Notes: generated from the letters alone by a model not told the origin. A stretch of DNA of 64,000 nucleotides from Labia minor (GCA_963082975.1 OY720348.1:22435146-22499145); one strand, 5' to 3'. Shown: positions 1-11,015, counted from the stretch's first letter. Translations and numbers: made by a program.

Positions 1-642
1 ATTATTGGTTGGTGGCGGTACGGAAATCTTCACAGAGGGCGGTAAGGTATTATTGGTTGCTGGCGGTACGGAAATCTTCGCAAAGGGCGGTAAGGTATTA
101 CTTTAGGAACTCGGGACGGAAAGGAAACTGGACCTTTAGAATCTGATTTGCTAATAGCATCACCACAACCACTGTTATCTATCTTCATGAGCTCCGCTAC
201 ACGGCTACGCTCCGTTACAAACTCTATGAGTAACTCATAAGTCGGTATGGTTGTCGACGACTGCTTGTCCTCGAACTCTCTCCTCGTGCCAGAATCTAAG
301 TTATTTAATGCTATCTGTAGTTTAATAAAATCTCCCACATCCGGTAAATTTAGGGACATTAAGGCACTCATATTGCTGACATGTCCACTGAGAAATCGTT
401 GAAGGCTACTATGGGATGAATTTGTTAGCGGTAGAAATTCGGTAATTCGAGATAAATATAAGCTATTAATTCTTCCGCCATCGTTAAGGAAAAACTCTAT
501 TATAACCAGCAACCCAGTACAAAATAATTATTAAAGAGAATAAAAATTTACAATACAAAACAAGTAGATAATCAATTACAATAACGAAATTATTATATAA
601 GGTATAATACCATATACTACAGACAAACAGTTGTTGAATTAT
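1..642 (-). repeat. Left arm of near-perfect inverted duplication
   Basis: Bases 1-642 are the reverse complement of 1880-2521 (paired positions sum to 2522). Reading both arms by eye I found one difference, at position 60 versus 2462. Homology ends sharply at 642/1880. It probably continues to the left of the window, since base 1 lies inside a 48-bp minisatellite unit. The arm carries the gag-like fragment listed at 30-512. Confidence 0.93.
30..512 (-). pseudogene. BEL/Pao-like gag fragment (DUF1759-type), left copy
   Basis: A 160-codon open frame identical to the right-hand copy (2010-2492) except for one residue (RQQ instead of RHQ near the end). The region SSLQRFLSGHVSNMSALMSL, then LNNLDSGTRREFED and PTYELLIEFVTERS, resembles the C-terminal half of DUF1759 gag domains of BEL/Pao retrotransposons (typical pattern: NLxxLxxLG, KLDxxTRRxWE, PTxxxLxxFLxxR). 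The N-terminal half, zinc knuckle, protease, RT and integrase are absent. It is a fragment, not an active gene. The family call is by motif resemblance only. Confidence 0.6.
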
Positions 643-1570
643 TTATTCAATAATAAATTTATCATAACCAAACGAAATTTGAAACCATTTATATTGTTTA
701 AAAAAAATAAACAAATAATTTCTGACTTAATTTTAAACAAATCATAAATTTATTTATAACAACTGTATAAACCCTTAAAGATAAAAATAATTATTTTCAA
801 TATAATTATTTTAGAATTGAATAATATTAATTTTTAAAATTATTAGAATCTTATGATTAATATTATTTTGTTTACTAGATACGAAATGAATTAATGTATT
901 GGGGTTACATTTTCAGAGAACAAACGATAATTATAGGTAATACTTAAATTCATTCAACAATAAACTTATCATAATTAAACGGAATTTTAAATAATTTATT
1001 TTATTTATAAAAAAAATTAAATAAATTATTTCGGAATTATTTTTAACCAAGTCATAAGCTTATTTATAAGCATAAGTTTATACAACCTTTAAAGATAAAA
1101 ATAATTATTTTCGATAAAATTACTTTAGAATTGAACACTATTAATATTTATAACTATTAATCTTATTCTTAACATTATTATGTTTTAAAATACAAAATGA
1201 ATTAATGTTTTGAATATATTTTCCAAGTATAAACGGTAATTATAGGTATCCTTGAATTTATTCAATAATAAATTTATATTATAACCAAACGGAATTTTAA
1301 ATAATTTATTTTACTTATATAAAAATAAATAAATTATTTCGGAATTAATTTTAAACAAGTCATAAGCTTATTTATAATGATTGTATAAACTTTTGAAGAT
1401 AAAAATAATTATTTTCAATAAAATTGTATCAGAATTGTATAATATTAATATTTAAAAATATCAATCTTATTATTAATATTATTATATTTATAAATACAAA
1501 ATGCATTAATGTGTCTTAGTTATATTTTCTAAGAACAAACGATAATTATAGGTATACTTAAATTTAATCT
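643..1570. repeat. Three tandem copies of a ~307-bp AT-rich unit
   Basis: Units begin at about 647 (ttcaataataaatttatc), 953 (ttcaacaataaacttatc) and 1262 (ttcaataataaatttata) and run to about 1568. Shared landmarks in each unit are aaacggaattt (aaacgaaattt in unit 1), attattt(c/t)-aat(a/t)(a/t)aattat, and acaaacg(a/g)taattatagg near the end. Spacing is 306-309 bp. The array fills most of the spacer between the two inverted arms. No coding potential. Confidence 0.85.
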
Positions 1571-1745
1571 ATATTAAATATATAAAAAAACACCTCCAAA
1601 TAAATTATATCATCCAAAATCAATTACAAGTTCATTTCTTTAATTTTATATATTTATTTTCATTTTATTTTATTAATTAGTTTATTTTTAATTATATTAA
1701 TAATTAATATCGATATATTTATGTGATTAATAATCAATAAAAGAA

Positions 1746-1880
1746 AAACCAATGTACCAGCTGTTTGGGGACCATATATTTATGTATAATGAAAAATCAA
1801 TGTCCCAGCTGAACAGTCATATATTTATGTATAAAAAAAACAAAAACCAGCGTCCCTATTGTCCGGGCGCCATATGCTCA
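1746..1880. repeat. Imperfect ~50-bp triplication in the spacer
   Basis: Three degenerate copies of a unit containing ccaatgtaccagctg/catatatttatgtata (1751, 1796 and 1846 approximately). The last copy (ccagcgtccctattg, catatgctca) runs into the start of the right arm at 1880. Confidence 0.6.
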
Positions 1881-2521
1881 TAATTCAACAACTGTTTGTC
1901 TGTAGTATATGGTATTATACCTTATATAATAATTTCGTTATTGTAATTGATTATCTACTTGTTTTGTATTGTAAATTTTTATTCTCTTTAATAATTATTT
2001 TGTACTGGGTTGCTGGTTATAATAGAGTTTTTCCTTAACGATGGCGGAAGAATTAATAGCTTATATTTATCTCGAATTACCGAATTTCTACCGCTAACAA
2101 ATTCATCCCATAGTAGCCTTCAACGATTTCTCAGTGGACATGTCAGCAATATGAGTGCCTTAATGTCCCTAAATTTACCGGATGTGGGAGATTTTATTAA
2201 ATTACAGATAGCATTAAATAACTTAGATTCTGGCACGAGGAGAGAGTTCGAGGACAAGCAGTCGTCGACAACCATACCGACTTATGAGTTACTCATAGAG
2301 TTTGTAACGGAGCGTAGCCGTGTAGCGGAGCTCATGAAGATAGATAACAGTGGTTGTGGTGATGCTATTAGCAAATCAGATTCTAAAGGTCCAGTTTCCT
2401 TTCCGTCCCGAGTTCCTAAAGTAATACCTTACCGCCCTTTGCGAAGATTTCCGTACCGCCACCAACCAATAATACCTTACCGCCCTCTGTGAAGATTTCC
2501 GTACCGCCACCAACCAATAAT
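1880..2521 (+). repeat. Right arm of near-perfect inverted duplication
   Basis: Mirror copy of 1-642. Rightward of 2521 the minisatellite and further retroelement-like sequence continue, so this arm is in its original context and the left arm may be the inverted copy, or the whole may be an assembly fold. Such high identity implies recent origin or gene conversion. Confidence 0.93.
2010..2492 (+). pseudogene. BEL/Pao-like gag fragment (DUF1759-type), right copy
   Basis: Same 160-codon frame as the left copy. Residues about 35-110 carry the gag-like region (LDSGTRREFED; PTYELLIEFVTERS). The last 25 residues (IPYRPLRRFPYR type) are produced by the 48-bp tandem repeat read in this frame. The first codons lack the upstream half of the domain and there is no convincing initiation context. 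Downstream, in a different frame, lies a proline-rich repeat frame and then an RT-like stretch, so this is the remains of a larger polyprotein disrupted by frameshifts. Confidence 0.6.
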
Positions 2522-2690
2522 ACCTTTCCTCCTTCTGTGAAGATTTCCGTGTCGCCACCAATCGATGATACCTTTCCGCCCTCTAAGAAGATTTCCGTGT
2601 CGCCACCAACCAATAATACCTTTCCTCCTTCTAAGAAGATTTCCGTGTCGCCACCAACCGATAATACCTTACTACCTACTGGGAAAACTT
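2420..2690 (+). repeat. 48-bp coding minisatellite (16-residue repeat)
   Basis: aagatttccg occurs at 2444, 2492, 2540, 2588 and 2636, exactly 48 bp apart, with a degenerate copy near 2684. Read from about 2489 in a frame that stays open to 2812, each unit gives KISVSPPTNNTFPPSK-like proline/serine-rich sequence. The exact multiple of three keeps the frame open through the array, consistent with former selection in a polyprotein linker. Confidence 0.88.
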
Positions 2691-2815
2691 CAATACCGTT
2701 GCCGTTGGACAAAACTGTCTCGCTCTTTCGTGAACCTAAAGTGTCACCCTTGGAGAAGAGTGATGATATTCCGATCTCATCAGTGGAGAATGAGCCTACC
2801 TGTATGAATTAGTAA

Positions 2816-2893
2816 TTTTCTAAACTTGATATGAAGCAAGTCCTGCTACAAGTACCTGTTGCCGATGAAGAGTCACGTAACATTACGCATAAA
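2816..2893 (+). pseudogene. Ty3/gypsy-like reverse transcriptase stretch
   Basis: The frame beginning ttt at 2816 reads FSKLDMKQVLLQVPVADEES. This resembles the conserved RT block of Ty3/gypsy elements (F/Y-S-K-L-D-M/L-K-x-x-x-x-Q-V/I-P-V-x-x-x-D/E). It breaks off at the start of a direct repeat at 2893, so only about 25 residues survive. No YxDD catalytic block is found. The type is not what a BEL/Pao gag neighbour would predict. Confidence 0.55.
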
Positions 2894-3180
2894 CGGGTAA
2901 CGGGTGGATATTTTCTATTAAGCTAGTAGAAAAGAAATCTACCTCAGGGATTGGCAACCCTGCCCTCGCGTGAGCCCATGGTTTCTCCATTTCACATGGA
3001 AGAATCATGTATCGTTTCGTCTTGAAGTTCTCTTTGGAATCAACGGGTAACGGGTGGATATTTTCTATCAAGCCAATAGAAAAGAAATCTACCTCAGGGA
3101 TTGGCAACCCTGCCCTCACGTGAGCTCATGGTTTCTCCATTCACGTGGAAGAATCATGTATCGTATCTTTGAAGTTCTAC
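2893..3180 (+). repeat. Direct repeat of ~150 bp, two copies
   Basis: 2893-3044 and 3046-3180 are close copies: gggtaacgggtggatatttt, then aaagaaatctacctcaggga, and gaatcatgtatcgt. A diverged third copy lies at 60941-61085. The second copy leads into the sequence before the putative LTR. Confidence 0.85.
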
Positions 3181-3270
3181 CGAGAGTCCCGTACCGATTG
3201 AAATCAAACACTTCCGTACCGGTCCATTCCGACAAAACTTTCTGTACGACGTTCCCTCTGGAAGGGGGTA

Positions 3271-4115
3271 TGTAACGCCGAGATTGAATAATAGAGGAAA
3301 AGTCGTACAAGCACAAATGGACATACCCGTGCCATCTATCGGAATCAATATGATTGACTAATGGATTGGAGGGGAGATAGCCAAGTGGTAGGGCGAAGTT
3401 AAAAAGAAAGATATTCTCGCCTGTCCAATGGATGAAATATTATCGTCTCGCTATCGAATTAATTAATGTATTGCATCTTACCGAAAATTCTACCGTAAAC
3501 GTTTCTCTCCAGTAGTGTCTGTAAGAATAAAATATATATATTGTTGTGATATTTACCTGCAATAAATACCGCCCTTATCAGATATCGTACCGGTGAGTGT
3601 GAATTATAATATATATCTTTATGGAAAACATTTACATAATTCCCGTACCTGTTAGTAATGAGTTATTACAGTTTTTAGGTTACGGCCAAGTTTTTAGGTT
3701 ACGGCCAAGTTTTTAGGTTACGGCCAAGTTTTTAGGTTACGGCCAAGTTTTTACGTTACGGCCAAGTTTTAGGATACCGCCAGTTCTAGGCTACCGCAAG
3801 TTTCCGGTTAGCTGCTGTTTTAGACTACCGCAAGTTCAGGTTACGTGCAAGTTTTAAGTCATCGCCGTTTCCGGATATCGCTTTTCGTTATGCCTTTTTG
3901 TCTCTAGTTGGAAAACGAAGAAAATACACCTACTTCCTATATCATCACAGCATTACCGTATCGTACTGACTTTTTCTATTAATAACGTCTATCTATTAAG
4001 TGTCTCGTATTAAAGGTTATAAAATAAATAAAAACCAGTAGATCCCCCCGTTGAGTCTCTATCCAGCAACCTAAGTTGAGCTTAGGCTATTCATGTATCT
4101 GAAATTGTACAATAA
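3271..4115 (+). mobile_element. Putative LTR of a Ty3-like retrotransposon
   Basis: A purine-rich tract (ggaagggggta, 3260-3270) is followed by TGTAACGCC at 3271, the classic polypurine tract plus TG start of a Ty3/gypsy 3' LTR. The downstream 0.8 kb contains a 19-bp tandem array and AATAAA-type signals (for example near 3527 and 4025). I cannot fix the CA end and no second LTR lies in the window, so the 3' boundary is a guess. Confidence 0.4.
3672..3860 (+). repeat. 19-bp tandem array, degrading rightward
   Basis: Unit tttttaggttacggccaag at 3672, 3691, 3710 and 3729 is exact, followed by a one-base variant at 3748 and increasingly diverged copies (gttttaggataccgccag, ctaggctaccgcaag, gactaccgcaagttc) up to about 3860. 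It lies inside the putative LTR. Confidence 0.9.
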
Positions 4116-5318
4116 ACATATGTGTACCGTAATATGAATCAAAGTTTGTAAATATATCTTGTTTATTAATTGATATCTAAATATAATAAAATTTCTTTCT
4201 TTTTTTTTTATATAAATTATTCTTATATAATTTCCCTCTCTTATGTTATTTATTTAGTACCGATTGTACAATTAAGGTCGCATGAGTATAATAATTACAC
4301 ACAAAAAAACATCTGATCAGTTAATTTATAAAATATTTCAGTTAAATAGAATTTCTATGTTGAATTTAAATTTGAATATAAGAAATAGAAAAATAGTCAC
4401 TTTTGGATTCTAGAGGTCATGAAACGCGAAGATATGCAAAAATTTTTAAAATCTGATCAATGTGCAGACAAAAACCTTTTTATATATATATAGATGTATC
4501 ATTGTAAATATATTCTATATATATACCTTTAAGGTTGATTGAAATAGATAATTCATTCTATTTACATGTTTATTAATAAGATTTGAATCTCAACATTACC
4601 CTCAGGCAGAGGCTCAGTGTCAGTAGCAATTATCGTGCAGTGAATATTTCGAAATTTCGAAACATATTAAGTCAAACATTACCCATCTTTTCAATCTACA
4701 ACACCAAATGACTCTTGTTCTCACGAACTAACAATAGGTTTTGGAATTCCAAAAATTCCCTCTTTAAAATTATCTTGAAAATGGCGTTAAAATGGGCACC
4801 GAAACGTTGAGATTAAATTCTCATGGAAAACATTAACTATCGATGAAATTATCTGTTCAAATTGATCGATTATGTGTGTGTGTGTTTATTATAAGATTTT
4901 ATAACAATTTTAAATATATCTTTTATTTTTGTTAATCCATATGAGAATTTATGAAAATATTTATATAATTTTGGTAATATTCAAATACACACATTAACTT
5001 ATCACATCCAAAGGATAGATATACTTTTTAAGTATTAAAATAAATAAATAAAAATTACAACATACATAGACTTTTTTTAATAATGGCAAATTGTATCTTT
5101 CTCATATTTTTTTTTTAAAAAGAGAGAAATGGTAATTTTATTTCCATTTGGTCCCAAGCAGATGACAAAATGTCCTAAACAGGTTTAGTAATAGACAGTT
5201 TTATAAGAAGACCTGTTGCTGTTGCGTTATTATTAATATTATAGGGAGGAATAAAAATTTTCATTAAATTAATTTATAAACTTTAAAAAATAAAATATTA
5301 AACATTTTAAACTACATG

Positions 5319-5350
<32 letters not shown>

Positions 5351-5880
5351 TATATAGGATATTAAAACTTTATTATTTTTCAAAAATAATCCTTTAATCA
5401 TCATCCGAATGCTAATCAAAAAATAATAACACGGATTGGACCAAGATAAATCCAACCTTTGCATTGAGAATCTTTAAAGAAAAAGAAATTCTTTAGATAA
5501 ATAATAGATAAAAGGTTCTTATCGTTATTAAAAGTGTTTAATACAAAAGGTCTATATTTATAGATAGAATGTAGGAAAGAGAGAGGCTTATTCCTCCAAG
5601 AAAATATATATATACTTATATAAAGCAGCTATGACATATATTAGTTTCCTCTTCCTAAAATCGCTGACATTACTTTTACCTTGGTATTAGAAGTAATAAA
5701 AACAAGAATTATTGCCCAAAAGGACTTAAGTCGGTCAGATTTAACTTCAAAAACTAGGTGATAATTTCGAATCATATATAAGAATTGTATTCATTCATAT
5801 TGTGATATAAATTTATAAATTCATTGAATCGATTATTTGTAACGATCACTGCAAAAACAAACTTAGAAATTTTTTCGATT
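4116..5880. other. AT-rich intergenic or intronic filler
   Basis: No gene seen. Contains one arm of the GGCGCC/GAAAC foldback family (4774-4812, diverged) and an (AT)n microsatellite at about 5320-5357. Confidence 0.6.
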
Positions 5881-5884
5881 GAAA

Positions 5885-5935
5885 AGTAAAAAAAAAGAAT
5901 ACCTTCCCTTCCTATCATCGGTCGGTAAAAAATCA
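5885..5935 (-). mobile_element. Family II Helentron-like 5' fragment
   Basis: Reads in reverse complement ttttttaccgaccgatgata followed by aggaagggaaggtattc, matching the first ~45 bp of the full family II copies at 7306 and 53857. Confidence 0.65.
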
Positions 5936-6476
5936 AAATCAAAATGTTGAGTCGTAAGTTGGGTTCATATTTCCCTTCTGCTTGCTTTATTTATATATTT
6001 TTGGGATTACAACCTTTTTTTTTAATTTCTTTTTTAAAATTATTATAAATACATCGAGAATTAATAAATATCCTTTACATTTAATAATTTTGTATTTTAA
6101 TAAAATTTATTATTGAAAAAATAATTCATCAAATAGTAAAACATTCTATTTTTATAAAATTATTTATAATTTAATTTTATCTATTAGAGTATAAAATTGA
6201 TTAACTTAAAGGAATACCGTAAAATCTCAAGTATCTAAAATACAAATCCAAAATTTCCATCAAAATTTAAAAAAAAAATTAACTAAAAATTTGCACCTAG
6301 CTAAAATAATTTAAATAATTATTAATTAATTTCAAATATATATAGCTAATTTTATTTAAGAACAATATTTACACTCCTACTTACTTTATGTTAACTCATT
6401 TTAATTAGGAAGATAAAATTTAAGTTATGAAAAAAGCATTTATTTATATTATTTAATATATAATAGTTTTGTCATT

Positions 6477-6508
<32 letters not shown>

Positions 6509-7190
6509 AGTATACGAAAAGTCCCGTCTGAAAACAAATGATCTTGAAAATGGCGCCAAAATGGGCGCCGAAACATCGAGGCTCAAATCTTACATTAAAA
6601 CATAAAAGTAACAGTTTCTCATAAAAACTTTCATGGATACCTAAATAAACAATTTTATAGTTTCGTAACTCCTAGGAAACTTAGTTTTGTAGTTATACAT
6701 CATAATGCTTTATTATATTTTTTTAGACCTCTCTCTGAATGAATGCAAAATAAAATTAATATTTTAATTTATTAAATATTTCCAAATTGACAAAATATTT
6801 TAAGCTAATAATAATAAGCAGCATCAATGTTGAGAATATGCAATAGATATGCGGATAATAATCATATTAATAATAATCTTTATTAATAAAAAATAAATAA
6901 TAAAAAATTTACATTATAGAACATATGTATATAATAATGATAAAATATAGAAATGTGAAAATGTAAAAATTCTAGATGTAATGGGATTTTGAATAATTTT
7001 AACCAATATTTGATTAATCTAAAATATATATTTATCTACATAATATTATTTACAAAGTTATCATTAATATTAATTAAATAAATTTAATTCTTACCTATAA
7101 AATTTATAATTGAACAATATTTAAAGATCCGAAATAATTACTTAAAAGGTTAATTATATTATTCTAATATGAAACAAATGAAAAAATAAA
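5936..7190. other. AT-rich filler with one foldback-family arm
   Basis: No coding signal. A clean copy of the hammerhead-like arm lies at 6543-6590 (stem GGCGCC-AAAATG-GGCGCC followed by GAAACATCGAG) and an (AT)n run just before it at about 6486-6508. The flank continues with the shared ctttcatggatacctaaa at about 6630. Confidence 0.6.
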
Positions 7191-7199
7191 CAATTAAGG

Positions 7200-9059
7200 T
7201 AATTGACCAGTTTTAGAGAAATTTTCATAATTTTCTTCACTAAATTGTATGATTTTTCCTGGAAAGTAATCTCCCTTATGATATAACACCACTTATTCTT
7301 TCATCTTTTTACCGACCGACGATAGTAAGGGAGGTATTGTTTTCACACCAAATTTCACATGTGGAGATTTTTACATATCTCCACGAATCATGCATTTTCT
7401 AAACAGAAAAAAGTATTTTTAGCATGATGTCTGTCCGTCTGTCCGTCCGTCCGTCTGTCCGTCCGTATAGATGTGTACAGCCTGAACGGCTCAACCGATT
7501 TTGATGAAATTTGGTATATTTACTTAATGCATCAGTGGGATGAATTGATCAACTTTTGGTGCAATTCCGGAAACCGGAAGTGGTAGTATTAGCGATCGAC
7601 GATAGGAAGGAAAGGGTTATTTTCACACCAAAGGAGATTTTTTTATATATCACCACGAATCATGCACTTTGTATTGGTTTTATCCTCGAGAAAAATCATA
7701 TTTATTAGTTTTTTCTTGATTTAAAATTATATGACGTCATCCAGCCATTCATGACGTCACAGCCTGGTCTTGCATATATATTATAAATAAAATAAAATTA
7801 AAAATGTTTATATTTATTATTTATGTATCCATATCTGTTTTTTATTACATTAATAGATATATGAAAATTATTTGAAATTGTTTCTGTAGTTGGAAATTAA
7901 TTTATTTCAACCCGTCGGTCGGTTCGGACCTGGCCACAGGTCAACTTATTTTGAACAGACAACACTTTAATTATAGTGATTTCTGAATTATCGTCACCGA
8001 ACTTAACACACTTTTTTTCATCTGTGTGATATTTCAAAACTGAAGACAGAATATTCAGAACTATTATCTCGTCTACAAACTGTCTTTCCTCCCTTTATTT
8101 TTTTTTCGCTATCCAACTTTTTCTTTTGCCTTCCTATGCCTGACTCATTCTTCTAATTTTTCTTTCTTTTTCTTCTAATTTAAATAATAAATAAATTTAA
8201 TAAATTATATTTATTATTAAATTAGTATGAATAATTATGAACAAAGATCTGTCTGTCTCGTCCAAGCTATAATTTGATTCTTCGAAAAGCATCAAATTTT
8301 TGTATATCAACGTTCTCGTTAAAATATTTCATTAAACCTTACGTCTATCCAAAATTATAAAAATTAAATTAATCACACAATTATTCATTCTAATATAATA
8401 ATAAATATCTTTTATTAAATTTATTTATTATTTAAATCAGTAATAAAATATTTAAATATATGTAATAAATTATTATTTATGTCCAATAATTTCATAAAAT
8501 AAAATTTAAGTTAGCATTTAATAATTGACCATATGCAGTCTCAGTATTTGACTATCTGGTTATTTACTGGATAAAATTATTCTAAACATTTATAACAAAA
8601 TATTTTTAGAAAAATAAAACGATTTTAGTTAAAAAAATTTGAATCATATTTTTTTTAGTAATTGACCAACTTGATAATTGTTAATAACCACATTAAAAAA
8701 AATATTTCAAATTGGTTAATAAAATTTGTAGTATCAATTATTAAATTGAATTTTTGGATTGTGGAATTATTATTAAATAAAACATAAACTATTGAAAATA
8801 AATGAAGCCTATCCTTAACGTTTTGCATAAGAAACTAACCTTAAAATACAAGAGGGTTTACCTCGTGTTTTAAAAAATTCATTATTATAATATAATTGCA
8901 GCAATTGGTCTCTGTTTCATTGTTAAGCAATCCGGAAGAGGTTCTTCTTAATATTTATTGATATCTCGAGTTTAATTTGAAAATAAGAAGCTTATTTTGT
9001 TGAAAAATCTATCAAATGGTCAATTACTAGCACAGTGGTCCACCACTGGTACGTTTACC
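7200..9059 (+). mobile_element. Family III TIR DNA transposon, copy 1, split by a family II element
   Basis: Matches family III copy 2 (30553-31880) over the stretches ttgtatgatttttcctgg (7244), catctgtgtgatatttcaaa (about 8020), cctttatttttttttcgcta (about 8093) and gatatctcgagtttaatttg (about 8961). It ends in GGTCCACCACTGGTACGTTT-ACC at 9037-9059, the inverse of copy 2's first bases (GGTAAACGTACCAATGGTGG). The 5' end is missing or diverged. The 7306-7950 Helentron interrupts it. No transposase frame is recognisable. Confidence 0.7.
7306..7950 (+). mobile_element. Family II Helentron-like non-autonomous element, copy a (complete)
   Basis: Starts TTTTTACCGACCGACGATAG and ends with subterminal CGTCGGTCGGT (7913-7923), then the hairpin GACCTG-GCCA-CAGGTC (7928-7943) and AACTTATT. 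The 11-bp ACCGACCGACG/CGTCGGTCGGT subterminal inverted repeat, 3' hairpin and internal (GTCC)n microsatellite (7432-7467) are hallmarks of Helentron-associated elements. It carries two copies of an internal block (about 7311 and 7591). Family III copy 2 supplies the empty site. No ORF. Confidence 0.75.
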
Positions 9060-9074
9060 ATACATTCCGCCACA

Positions 9075-9345
9075 GGTTGGGAGGTAGCGTAGCTGGCTCA
9101 CATTCTCGCGGACCCGGGCCAGGCAAGGAAATTTCTCTAGCTGGGGTCTATGGGATGGAGTCAACCCAACCTCTGGGATCAACATTGGGAAGCTACTAGA
9201 TAAAAAGTAGCGCCTCCGATCAAGAAAATCAAGGTAAAGGTTGATAGGACCCGTTCTACTGATCATAGGACACTTAATTGATATAACCGACTTGATAGGC
9301 GCTGTCCTTGTGTAGGACGTACAAAAGTCAGAGGTTTTTTTTTTA
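9075..9345 (+). mobile_element. tRNA-derived SINE, copy 1
   Basis: Begins near gggaggtagcgtagctggct (A-box-like TAGCGTAGCTGG), continues with a damaged B box (cccgggcc), aatttctctag, caaggtaaaggttgatagga and ttgataggcgctgtcc, and ends agaggttttttttt. Four other copies in the window share this layout. Inserted 15 bp after the end of the family III element. Confidence 0.75.
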
Positions 9346-10556
9346 TATTTGTATATTAACAAAAAATTGCCACCTTACCTAACACTAACCTGTGAACTTG
9401 AAATCATTCTCATCTAGTTCCTTAAGTTCTCGTGACCACGAATGTAAAACATGATGATGCTTTGATGTAAGCATTTGATTGATTTGATTTCGATTATTAA
9501 GACATTATAGGTAATAATTATATTATAATTGGTTTAATATTTTTTTCTTCATTCTATTGACCCTTTCGAGATTCTATATACAATTTTATTTTGAACGTAC
9601 ATATTCTTATTAGAAATAATTTATTTTAGAATCTAAATAATTTTTATATTATGTAGAACATAAAACACACATAAAAATAAATAATATTCCTAATTATTTG
9701 TGGGTTTTATAAACACGTCTCTTGTTTTGTTAAGTTTTAATTAGATATCCTTTATAATTTTTTTTTCTTCTTTGGTAGGTAATAAAAATGGTGGCTTCAA
9801 ATGGAAGATAAATATTTTATCTTCAAAATGAAACTTAAAAGCGAAAAATTAAATAAGAAAATGTTCATTTAATTTCTTTAATATATTATGTGAAAATACT
9901 TTATGATGTGGCAATAAAAAAACTTTTTTTTTATGTTTCTTGGAGGGGAACGAAACTTTGATTGAATAATTTTACTAATTAGGAGAAAAAGATTTCAAGA
10001 TAAACACAAAGCTAGCTTATTTCGAGAAATTTTCTTTGAACCAATGCAAACTCAAATTTTCAATTGACTTTCGTTCCCGGAGAACTTTTGAAAATCTTGA
10101 AGAAAGTTAAAAAAATAAATGAACAAGTTTACAAGTGATTAAAAAATCATTTAATAAATAGAAATAGAGAAAAAAGAAAAATTATAAATTTTCTCAATAT
10201 ATATACTAGTATATATATATATATATGAAAATACTCTTCATTAAGTTTCATGTTTACTAGTTAGGTCAAAAAAAAGGATTGGATTTAATTAATATAAATA
10301 TTAACAGAAAGTTAGAGAATTTTTTTTTTCAATTTTAAACTTTGTACTAAAAGCAATTTAATAATTAAAGAAAAAATTCAAATTATTTGTGGATTACTTA
10401 TGAAAATAAAATATTCATCGATTAAAAAGGATAGAGAAAAAGGAAAAGAATGTAAAAAGAGAAAAAAAAATTATTAAGAGATTTTTGGATTCGGTAAGAA
10501 ATATATACATCTATTATCCTAGGACTTGCTATTTCTATCTCTGTTACTCTTCTAAG
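9346..10556. other. AT-rich filler
   Basis: No gene or recognised transposon; a short (AT)n run at about 10203-10226. Confidence 0.6.
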
Positions 10557-10818
10557 CAGTGGTGAGGGGAACGCGGGGGAACGACGTTCCCTTACCTTTT
10601 TTCAGAACTGGAATGCGTTCCAGTTCTTTTTCATATCCCGACAACTCACACTTAAATCTACTGTTAGAATATCTTTTTTTGTGTTCGTTAATATTTTGTA
10701 TAGTAAGAATAAGAAAAAATAAAAACTTATATGGAAAAAGAATAGTTTGCTAAAAATAGGACTATTTTTTGCTCCCACTATGCGTTCCCTTACTTCTTAT
10801 TTTACCAATACATCACTG
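10557..10818. mobile_element. hAT-type MITE
   Basis: 262 bp from CAGTGGTGAGGGGAACGCGG to ACATCACTG, flanked by an 8-bp duplication cttctaag (10549-10556) / cttctaat (10819-10826). Terminal CAGTG/CACTG and 8-bp duplications are hAT features. A second, rearranged copy lies at 43431-43556. The short open frame over it is not coding. Confidence 0.7.
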
Positions 10819-11015
10819 CTTCTAATTCTTTGACGCAGCAACTACAACTACATTTCTCGAACTGCCCTTATCCTAATCTACTTTTATCTAATTTGTACCT
10901 TCCCTCTAATCCCTATCATATTTACTGCGTTCAAACACCGGTCGTTGTCCAATTGAATTAAACAATATTTTTCAAAAACCAAGTCGTTAGTTTGGACATG
11001 TCTGATCTAATAGTG
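10819..11015. other. Short stretch with a possible degraded LINE-b tail
   Basis: gacgcagcaactacaactac (about 10832-10851) resembles the gcagcaaccacaccc segment of the LINE-b 3' region (see 56762-57531). Too degraded to delimit. Confidence 0.35.

Noticed and set aside
2376..2712. Minus-strand open frames with repeats such as EGGKVLLVGG
   Set aside because: They are the 48-bp minisatellite read on the other strand; period divisible by three keeps all frames open.
3672..3860. Regular 19-bp repeats considered as CRISPR-like
   Set aside because: Units are head-to-tail without spacers, in an animal genome, inside LTR-like sequence.
10559..10753. 64-codon frame
   Set aside because: Lies wholly inside a hAT MITE with target duplications.
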